DNA of 11,644 bases from assembly GCA_044867875.1 (NCBI GenBank), contig JBIOVR010000127.1, positions 1-11,644 on the forward strand, in the 5' to 3' direction. Below the pieces are notes generated by a model. That model ran no database searches. It was not told where the DNA came from and saw nothing but the letters and a program-made list of their open reading frames with translations. Position 1 is the stretch's first letter. Each line of letters begins with the position of its first letter. The translations under genes were made by a program, and so were the position numbers. Below are positions 6,973 through 11,644 of this stretch, one piece after another. This DNA is from VBAS01 sp044867875 (GTDB lineage Bacteria; Bacteroidota; Bacteroidia; Chitinophagales; Chitinophagaceae).

Positions 6973-6987
6973 AAGAACATGAAACTA
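6920..6987 (+). repeat. Exact 21-bp direct repeat flanking the end of dps and the next start codon
   Basis: Bases 6920-6940 and 6967-6987 are identical (21 of 21) with a period of 47 bp; identity stops sharply on both sides. Copy 1 is read in dps as part of codons L-IKEHET-I. Copy 2 contains the dps stop codon TAA (6970-6972), the 6-bp spacer and the first codons (ATG AAA CTA) of the oxidoreductase. Copy 1 therefore holds the same ATG in the same context at 6932, opening a seven-codon frame MKLLLGH that stops at 6953-6955. Confidence 0.95.
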
Positions 6988-8181
6988 AGTTCAGGTTATC
7001 CTTTAAATTTAATAAAGAACGGGCTACCGTTTTCTTATCCGAAACTCGAAAAAGATATTAAAACCGACGTGCTGGTTTTAGGGGGTGGGATTTCAGGTGC
7101 GTTAACGGCCCATTATCTCATTCGAGAGGGGATAGATTGTACACTTATAGATGCAAGGACGATCGGCCTTGGCAGTACTTGTGCCAGCACTTCGTTGCTA
7201 CAATACGAAATAGATACCCCTCTTCATGAACTAATAAAGATGGTAGGAGAAAAAAATGCTGTCCGCTCGTATAAACTGGGTGTTTCAGCGATCGCCAAAC
7301 TTTCAGAACTGGCAACAAAGACAGGATTGAAAGATTTTGAAATGAAAAAAAGTCTTTATTATGCTGCCTATAAAAAAGATATCTTTTTTTTGGAAAAAGA
7401 ATTTGAAGCGAGAAATAAGTACGGATTTAAAGTAAAATGGCTGGACGAAGACCAGGTGTTCAAACAATTTGGGTTTTCATGCCCCGGTGGAATACTATCA
7501 GATGTTGCCGCAGCAACCGACTCTTATCTTTTCACCCATCACCTGCTGCAATATAATATTCGTAAAGGGCTCCTAGTTTATGACAGGACGCCTGTTGTTT
7601 CTATCAAACACAATCGCTTCAATGTTCAATTAAAAACGCAGGAAAAATTTATCATTAGAGCAAAGAAGCTGGTATATGCAACAGGATATGAAGTGGTCGA
7701 TTTTATTTCAAAACCGATCGTAAAACTAACCAGCACTTACGCTATCGCAAGTGAGGCTTCTAATTCGCCAATTAAGCCTGGAAAAAGCGATGTTTTGATC
7801 TGGAATACGGCAAAACCCTACTTGTATTTTCGATCAACAAATGACAATCGCATTATTGTTGGCGGCCGGGATGAGGAATTTTTTTCTCACATTAAAAGGG
7901 ATAAGCTCATTCCGCAAAAATCAAAACAGCTCCAAAAAGATTTTAAAAAGATTTTTCCTTCCGTTCCTTTTAAAACTGAGTTCAGTTGGGCAGGTATATT
8001 TGGGTCCACTAAGGATGGATTGCCATACATCGGCGCGTACAAGAAACTACCAAACAGTTTTTTTGCGCTTGGATTTGGTGGCAATGGGATTACGTTCAGC
8101 CAGGTGGCGGGTGAGATCATAGCCTCACTGTTAAAAGGTAAAAAGAATAAGGATGCGAATATTTTTTCGTTTGAAAGATAA
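6979..8181 (+). CDS. FAD-dependent oxidoreductase (DAO family)
   Basis: A 400-aa flavoenzyme of the D-amino-acid-oxidase/glycine-oxidase fold. The N-terminal Rossmann dinucleotide motif is VLVLGGGISG (31-40), with acidic D58 at the end of strand 2 for the FAD ribose. A second FAD-contact segment is GLGSTCASTSLLQYEIDT (63-80). LVYATGY (231-237) is the ATG motif near the flavin, and the C-terminal FAD-binding block is FGSTKDGLPYIG (341-352) followed by LGFGGNGITFSQVAGEIIASLL (364-385). Some related enzymes carry a C-terminal Rieske 2Fe-2S domain; this one ends right after the FAD domain and has none. There is no signal peptide, so it is probably cytoplasmic. The substrate is unknown. Tight linkage to dps (6 bp) suggests a role in redox or amine metabolism under stress. 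Copy 2 of the 21-bp repeat covers its start. Confidence 0.88.
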   Translation: MKLSSGYPLNLIKNGLPFSYPKLEKDIKTDVLVLGGGISGALTAHYLIREGIDCTLIDARTIGLGSTCASTSLLQYEIDTPLHELIKMVGEKNAVRSYKLGVSAIAKLSELATKTGLKDFEMKKSLYYAAYKKDIFFLEKEFEARNKYGFKVKWLDEDQVFKQFGFSCPGGILSDVAAATDSYLFTHHLLQYNIRKGLLVYDRTPVVSIKHNRFNVQLKTQEKFIIRAKKLVYATGYEVVDFISKPIVKLTSTYAIASEASNSPIKPGKSDVLIWNTAKPYLYFRSTNDNRIIVGGRDEEFFSHIKRDKLIPQKSKQLQKDFKKIFPSVPFKTEFSWAGIFGSTKDGLPYIGAYKKLPNSFFALGFGGNGITFSQVAGEIIASLLKGKKNKDANIFSFER

Positions 8182-8212
8182 AGTCGACTTATTCTGCCGG
8201 TTTAAATGTGAG

Positions 8213-8242
8213 TTTTTTTGTAGACAAGCATCTACAAAAAAA
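8213..8242. repeat. Perfect 12-bp inverted repeat downstream of the FAD oxidoreductase
   Basis: TTTTTTTGTAGA (8213-8224) and TCTACAAAAAAA (8231-8242) are exact inverse complements around CAAGCA. It starts 31 bases after the oxidoreductase stop, in the 145-bp spacer before the DUF3943 gene. The T run precedes the stem and the A run follows it on both strands, so it is not a standard GC stem plus U tail. It could fold into a 12-bp RNA hairpin acting as a weak bidirectional terminator, or be a protein-binding dyad. The rest of the spacer shows no clear promoter. Confidence 0.6.
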
Positions 8243-8326
8243 GTAAGCAGCAGTTGCAATTCTCTTATGTTCCGTTTGGGATCGGCTAGCACATGATTTG
8301 CAATACAATACCAAGAACTTCTACGT

Positions 8327-9121
8327 ATGAGAAAGATCATTAGCGGATCATGGGTAAACCTTACTGCATTTGCTTTATCCACTTTTCTAAATATTATATT
8401 ACATGCACAGGAAAAAGAAGTTAATGAGTCCTATTCCGGGCAACAACTTTCTATTCCTAAAACAGACCCTCAAAAAATAGACATTAAAACAAAAGCCGGG
8501 TCTTTTCTGAATTTAAAAACATATGTAATAAGTGTTCCCGACACTTTACCAAAGCAATCAAATACTCCATTGTTACGAAATCAGAATGATGGAATATGGA
8601 AAAAAATTGGGCGTGCTGAACTCTTCATCGGAGGTGCTGAATTGTTTGGTATAACTGTTTTGATGCTTTCGCCTAAGGAAGTAACTGGATGGTCTCCTGA
8701 CTGGACACAAGATGCTTGGCGTAACGTGAAGCGGTCACTTTCAACTCCACCTGTTTGGGATGACGATGACTGGCAATTAAATTATATCGGTCACCCAGTT
8801 GCTGGATCTTATTATTATAATTCATTAAGAAGTCAGCATGCAAGCGTTTTTCATTCTTTTCTTTTTGCCACCGCCCAGTCATGTATTTGGGAGTACTTTA
8901 TTGAAGCAACGGCAGAAAAACCAAGTATACAGGATCTTATTGTTACACCCATAGTTGGATCGATATTGGGTGAATCAGTACACCAGCTTACAATGAATAT
9001 GCGAAGAAACGGTTTCAATTTTTTTGAAAAAGTCTTTGTATTAATTTTAAATCCCTTGTTTGTCCTCAACAATGGGTTTGGACCCCGATTCAATCCCGTA
9101 AGACAAAAACAATCCTTTTAA
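8327..9121 (+). CDS. DUF3943 domain-containing secreted/outer-membrane-associated protein
   Basis: A 264-aa protein with a signal peptide (1-28, ending I-L-H-A-Q). A polar, low-complexity stretch covers 29-88. Residues 92-115 contain a hydrophobic, glycine-containing segment. The DUF3943 domain (about 145-225) is recognisable from DDDWQLNYIGHPVAGSYYYN (146-165), then CIWEYFIEATAEKPSIQDLI (186-205) and TPIVGSILGE (207-216). The conserved GHP, paired Tyr residues and WEY...E are the family's invariant positions. The C-terminus (227-264) is hydrophobic then basic. The function is unknown; family members are Bacteroidota/proteobacterial envelope proteins. It is in the same direction as dps and the oxidoreductase but 145 bp away with a hairpin between, so it is probably its own unit. 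No Shine-Dalgarno is seen; the ATG at 8327 gives the signal peptide. Confidence 0.82.
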   Translation: MRKIISGSWVNLTAFALSTFLNIILHAQEKEVNESYSGQQLSIPKTDPQKIDIKTKAGSFLNLKTYVISVPDTLPKQSNTPLLRNQNDGIWKKIGRAELFIGGAELFGITVLMLSPKEVTGWSPDWTQDAWRNVKRSLSTPPVWDDDDWQLNYIGHPVAGSYYYNSLRSQHASVFHSFLFATAQSCIWEYFIEATAEKPSIQDLIVTPIVGSILGESVHQLTMNMRRNGFNFFEKVFVLILNPLFVLNNGFGPRFNPVRQKQSF

Positions 9122-9265
9122 TTCTGTTTGGGATTTCAACTTACTGGTTTCAATCTGATCTACTCGGATCAATAAAACTTTAAGGTGTTTAATGAATGGG
9201 AAAACATGACACTTTAATTTAAACCAAGCATTTCTTATTAACTTTATAATCGAAAGCTTTAAATT

Positions 9266-9949
9266 ATGAGAGTGCTATCCCTGATTTTACTCGTTTGCTG
9301 TTGTAGCGCACATGCTCAGGATAGCACTATTATCATCAAAGCAGGAACTAGTTTTAATGAGTCTGTTTCAATAACAGACCTGTATGAGTATCCACAATTT
9401 GCTTCTGGTAAAGTTTTTTTTAAACTTGGTGATAGTTCAGCAGCCAGGTTGAATTACAGCAGGTTTTTAGATGAAATGCATTTTATAGATATTAAAGGCG
9501 ACACTCTCAATATTGCTTATCCAGGAACGATCAAGTTTATTCGTATTAGCAATGATTTGTTTTATTATGACAATGGCTATGTAAAACTTATAAAAGACAA
9601 CAATACGGTAAAGCTTGCCGCAAAACAAACTCTCAAGATGTCAGGCAAAAACAAGATAGGCGCATATAATACGGCAAGCACTACATCTGCGATAGATAGT
9701 TATAGCTCATTGACTATCGACCATAAAAATTACAATCTTACTCCAAGAGAAGACATTGCACTAACAAAAAAAACAGAGTACTATTTTGGAGATAAATACA
9801 ACCACTTTGTTTTGGCTAATAAAAAAAACATATTACGCCTATTCCCAAAGCAAGAGAGAGCAGTTAGTGCGTATCTAAAAGAAAATAATGTTGATTTTAA
9901 TAACGGGGAGGATATTGAAAAATTACTCCAGTACTTAACAAATTTGTGA
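9266..9949 (+). CDS. Secreted protein of unknown function, 227 aa
   Basis: Not recognised as a named family. Residues 1-18 are a signal peptide (MRVLSLILLV-CCCSAHAQ); the three cysteines 11-13 do not form a normal lipobox, so cleavage after A-H-A or A-Q by signal peptidase I is more likely than lipidation. Residues 40-110 are beta-rich with YEYPQFASGKVFFKLGDSSA and ARLNYSRFLDEMHFID, a pattern I have seen in Chitinophagaceae hypothetical proteins. Residues 120-155 are Ser/Thr-rich. The C-terminal third (161-227) is a distinct helical block with YYFGDKYNHFVLANKKNILRLFP and a final VDFNNGEDIEKLLQYL. It is isolated: 144 bp from the gene before and 86 bp from the tRNA after. The upstream spacer has TAACTTTA (9239-9246), a poor match to the Bacteroidota -7 box. 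Confidence 0.7.
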   Translation: MRVLSLILLVCCCSAHAQDSTIIIKAGTSFNESVSITDLYEYPQFASGKVFFKLGDSSAARLNYSRFLDEMHFIDIKGDTLNIAYPGTIKFIRISNDLFYYDNGYVKLIKDNNTVKLAAKQTLKMSGKNKIGAYNTASTTSAIDSYSSLTIDHKNYNLTPREDIALTKKTEYYFGDKYNHFVLANKKNILRLFPKQERAVSAYLKENNVDFNNGEDIEKLLQYLTNL

Positions 9950-9996
9950 CTCTCAAATGAGGGATAGGTGTCGGTAATGTGTCGGAATCTATTAAT

Positions 9997-10025
9997 AAAA
10001 AAGGGTCTCAATTGCTGAAACCCTT
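9997..10025 (-). terminator. Intrinsic terminator of tRNA-Arg
   Basis: On the minus strand, AAGGGTTTCA (from 10025) and TGAGACCCTT (to 10001) form a 10-bp stem with one U-G wobble and a GCAAT loop. The T at the stem end runs on into TTTT (10000-9997), then ATTAAT. It begins 11 bases after the tRNA 3' end. The other direction lacks a T run, so it is directional and belongs to the tRNA. Confidence 0.85.
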
Positions 10026-10035
10026 CCTGTAACTG

Positions 10036-10109
10036 TGACCGCGTTAGGATTCAAACCTAAAACCTTCTGATCCGTAGTCAGATGCTCTATTCAGTTGAGC
10101 TACGCAGCC
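10036..10109 (-). tRNA. tRNA-Arg (anticodon ACG)
   Basis: A 74-nt cloverleaf on the minus strand. The acceptor arms are GGCTGCG and CGCGGTC, pairing over 7 bp with two G-U wobbles, followed by discriminator A. The D arm is GCTC/GAGC, and the anticodon arm is TCTGA-CTACGGA-TCAGA, placing ACG at positions 34-36, which reads CGU and, after A-to-I editing by TadA, CGC and CGA. The T arm is TTAGG-TTTGAAT-CCTAA. CCA is not encoded (the genome continues C-A-G), so the tail is added by nucleotidyltransferase, as usual in Bacteroidota. The D loop reads AACTGAATA, with G-A where most tRNAs have G18-G19, and the T loop is TTTGAAT rather than the usual TTC type at its first positions. It has its own promoter and terminator. 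Confidence 0.96.
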
Positions 10110-10118
10110 AGCGGACGG

Positions 10119-10150
10119 CAAAAATAAGACAAAATGCCTTGTGTGCCAAA
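10119..10150 (-). promoter_or_regulatory. Bacteroidota-type promoter of tRNA-Arg
   Basis: On the minus strand TTTG (10150-10147) is followed after 20 bp by TATTTTTG (10126-10119). This fits the Bacteroides -33 TTTG / -7 TAnnTTTG consensus exactly, including spacing. The -7 box ends 9 bases before the mature tRNA 5' end, leaving a leader of a few bases for RNase P. The element lies in the 78-bp spacer shared with the divergent RmlD-like gene. Confidence 0.75.
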
Positions 10151-10175
10151 AGGCTTTCGTGGTTTTAGCGTACCC

Positions 10176-10183
10176 TATATTTG
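10176..10183 (+). promoter_or_regulatory. Possible -7 box just before the RmlD-like start
   Basis: TATATTTG matches TAnnTTTG exactly but ends only 4 bases before the ATG at 10188, so transcription would start at or very near the start codon (leaderless). No TTTG lies at the ideal distance; TTTC (10155-10158) is 17 bp upstream. A chance match is quite possible. Confidence 0.3.
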
Positions 10184-10187
10184 CTGC

Positions 10188-11075
10188 ATGAAAATTCTTA
10201 TTACCGGTGCCAATGGATTTCTCGGTTATTATATTGCAGAACAATTACTCGCAAAAAAATATTCAGTTATTGCTACCGGCAAGGGTGAATGTCGGCTGCC
10301 TTTTATTAATGATTTAAATTTTAAATGGATTACAATGGATTTTACTGATCCATTTTCTATTCATGAGGTTTTTGAAAAAATAAAACCAGATGTGGTGGTT
10401 CATTCGGGAGCTATGAGTAAACCCGACGAATGCGAGACGGATCAAATGAAAGCATATTTAGTGAATGTAGAAGGTACAGTGCAACTATTGATCAATTCGG
10501 AAGAGTTAAAAAGCTTTTTTGTTTTTCTTTCAACAGACTTTGTTTTCGATGGTGAAAGAGGAATGTATAAAGAAGATGACGTTCAGGGACCCGTTAATTA
10601 TTATGGTCGCACAAAGCTGGAAGCGGAAGAAGCAGTAAAAGAATACGAACATGACTGGGCGATCGCAAGAACGGTTTTGGTCTATGGGAAAAATCATTCC
10701 GGGCATAGTAACATCTTAAAAATTGTAAGAGAAAAATTGGAGAAAGGAGAGGAGTACAGTGTTTTTGATGACCAGGTTAGAACACCAACCTATGTGGAAG
10801 ATCTTGCAAAAGGAATTGTTTCTATTATTGAAAAAAAAGCAACAGGAGTTTTTCATTTATCAGGAAAAGATGTTTTGACTCCTTACCAAATGACAATTAA
10901 AACTGCAGAATATCTTAAGCTCGATAGCTCGGTGATAAAGAAAGTGACTCATGCAAGTTTTAGCCAGCCTGCAAAAAGACCCTTAAAAACGGGTTTCATT
11001 ATTGATAAGGCAAGAAAAGAATTAGGATACGAACCAATAAGTTTTGAGGAAGGATTAAAAAAAACTTTCAATTGA
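10188..11075 (+). CDS. RmlD-like NAD(P)-dependent sugar reductase/epimerase (extended SDR)
   Basis: A 295-aa cytoplasmic oxidoreductase of the extended short-chain dehydrogenase type, closest in pattern to dTDP-4-dehydrorhamnose reductase (RmlD). The N-terminal nucleotide-binding motif is MKILITGANGFLG (1-13). SGAMSKPDECETD (73-85) and VNVEGT (92-97) are the usual cofactor-contact segments. LSTDFVFDG (114-122) is the RmlD-type block with the catalytic Thr/Ser, and Y139xxxK143 (YGRTK) is the catalytic pair. RTVLVYG follows near residue 179. The frame is open from an ATG at 10134, but the extra 18 residues do not belong to the fold and cover the tRNA promoter, so I place the start at 10188. No rmlABC genes are adjacent, so a stand-alone NDP-sugar reductase role, or another substrate, is open. 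It converges on the DUF1684 gene with no gap. Confidence 0.85.
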   Translation: MKILITGANGFLGYYIAEQLLAKKYSVIATGKGECRLPFINDLNFKWITMDFTDPFSIHEVFEKIKPDVVVHSGAMSKPDECETDQMKAYLVNVEGTVQLLINSEELKSFFVFLSTDFVFDGERGMYKEDDVQGPVNYYGRTKLEAEEAVKEYEHDWAIARTVLVYGKNHSGHSNILKIVREKLEKGEEYSVFDDQVRTPTYVEDLAKGIVSIIEKKATGVFHLSGKDVLTPYQMTIKTAEYLKLDSSVIKKVTHASFSQPAKRPLKTGFIIDKARKELGYEPISFEEGLKKTFN

Positions 11076-11644
11076 TCAATGATGCTTACCAAAAGATCTT
11101 TCACCTGCGCGAATAGCAACTATTAATCGATTTTCAGCTGGGGGAATCGGGCAATTATATTTACCATTCACATAAGCACAATAAGGATTATAAGCTTTAT
11201 TAAAATCGATCAGCACGTTTTCATTGGTAATATCTTTTATTTCCAGGTCAATGTATCTGCCACTTTCATAAGTTTCTTCGCCAGTCGTAGCATCTGTGAA
11301 TGGAATAAATAAATGTTCCTTGTATTCCTTCGTTGTCATTAGGTCCTGGCTTTGATAGATATTTAATGTAACAGCCGTATCATTAATTGAAAAATGAATT
11401 ATTCCGTAAACCCGGTAGTTCTTTTTTATTGGACCTGAACTTTCCATTCTGAACCACGGCGAGTTCATTGTTCTTTCAAATCTGCACGTCATCCTGTATT
11501 TTTCATTAACTGGAAAAAAAGAAATCAACTCTTTATCTTTTCCTGAAACGACTTCATGTTCCTTCACATATTTTTTAAAATACTCTTCGGTAGAATCTTT
11601 AAAAGATTTGCCTTGCGCAAAAGAAATATTTACAAGTAGAAAAG
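11076..11644 (-). CDS. Secreted DUF1684 protein (N-terminus outside window)
   Basis: The frame stays open to the right edge. Reading in from the edge the residues are FLLVNISFAQ-GKSFKDSTEEYFKKY, then V-K-E-H: the end of a signal peptide with an A-Q cleavage site. The true start is therefore just beyond 11644, and the GTG at 11565-11567 is an internal Val codon. Numbering from that Val, the DUF1684 pattern is clear: FFPVNEKYRM (17-26), MESSGPIKKNYRVYG (41-55), LFIPFTDATTGEETYESGRY (86-105), then IDFNKAYNPYCAY (120-132) and the end block YNCPIPPAENRL-IVAIRAGE (137-156). The YNP.CAY and CP.PP.ENRL motifs with two cysteines are the family's hallmark. Function is unknown; the protein is exported. 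Its stop codon directly abuts that of the RmlD-like gene. Confidence 0.88.
   Translation of the reverse strand, partial: FLLVNISFAQGKSFKDSTEEYFKKYVKEHEVVSGKDKELISFFPVNEKYRMTCRFERTMNSPWFRMESSGPIKKNYRVYGIIHFSINDTAVTLNIYQSQDLMTTKEYKEHLFIPFTDATTGEETYESGRYIDLEIKDITNENVLIDFNKAYNPYCAYVNGKYNCPIPPAENRLIVAIRAGERSFGKHH

Noticed and set aside
8270..9134. Similar 13-mers (TTCCGTTTGGGAT and TTCTGTTTGGGAT) in the spacers before and after the DUF3943 gene
   Set aside because: One mismatch in 13 bases is expected several times by chance in a window of this size, and the flanks do not match.
9144..9172. Small dyad TGATC-N6-GATCA after the DUF3943 gene as a terminator
   Set aside because: Only a 5-bp stem with no solid T run; too weak to call.
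10134..10187. 18-residue N-terminal extension of the RmlD-like protein
   Set aside because: The Rossmann fold begins at MKILITG (10188), and the extension covers the tRNA-Arg promoter region.
11565..11567. GTG as start of the DUF1684 gene
   Set aside because: The frame continues upstream to the window edge and encodes the end of a signal peptide (SFAQ), so GTG is an internal Val codon.

Overview
The window looks like an ordinary chromosomal stretch of a Bacteroidota bacterium, most likely a relative of the Chitinophagaceae. I infer this from gene content and style: AT-rich DNA, few Shine-Dalgarno sites, several secreted proteins with short signal peptides ending in A-Q, DUF3943 and DUF1684 proteins, and a tRNA promoter of the Bacteroidota type (TTTG, 20 bp, TAnnTTTG). 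No phage, insertion sequence, CRISPR array or plasmid function is visible. No stretch longer than 155 bp lacks a gene.

Layout. (1) 1-2825, plus strand: the C-terminal part of a metal-dependent amidohydrolase cut by the window edge, then a secreted GH32 fructan/sucrose hydrolase. (2) 2831-3766, minus: a secreted two-domain protein of unknown function, apparently starting at TTG. (3) 3900-6343, minus: five small or membrane genes in one direction. In transcription order they are DUF1328 (57 aa, easy to miss), YtxH, a DUF1469/holin-like membrane protein, an unrecognised 136-aa protein overlapping it by 26 bp, and an AI-2E/PerM-type permease. A perfect 14-bp hairpin separates YtxH from the rest. 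(4) 6499-8181, plus: Dps and a DAO-type FAD oxidoreductase, 6 bp apart and divergent from region 3 across a 155-bp spacer with several dyads. (5) 8327-9949, plus: a DUF3943 protein and an unrecognised secreted protein. (6) 10001-10150, minus: a complete tRNA-Arg(ACG) unit with promoter and terminator. (7) 10188-11075, plus: an RmlD-like NAD(P)-dependent sugar reductase/epimerase. (8) 11076-11644, minus: a secreted DUF1684 protein cut by the right edge, whose stop codon directly abuts that of the RmlD-like gene.

The most coherent biology is the block 3900-8181. Dps (iron sequestration, DNA protection), an FAD oxidoreductase, YtxH, DUF1328, a holin-like membrane protein and a permease look like a stress or stationary-phase envelope set arranged around one divergent control region. 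This is inference from family roles and gene order. The most unexpected raw-sequence signal is an exact 21-bp direct repeat. One copy lies inside the 3' end of dps; the other spans the dps stop codon and the start codon of the oxidoreductase. The translation start region therefore exists twice, 47 bp apart.
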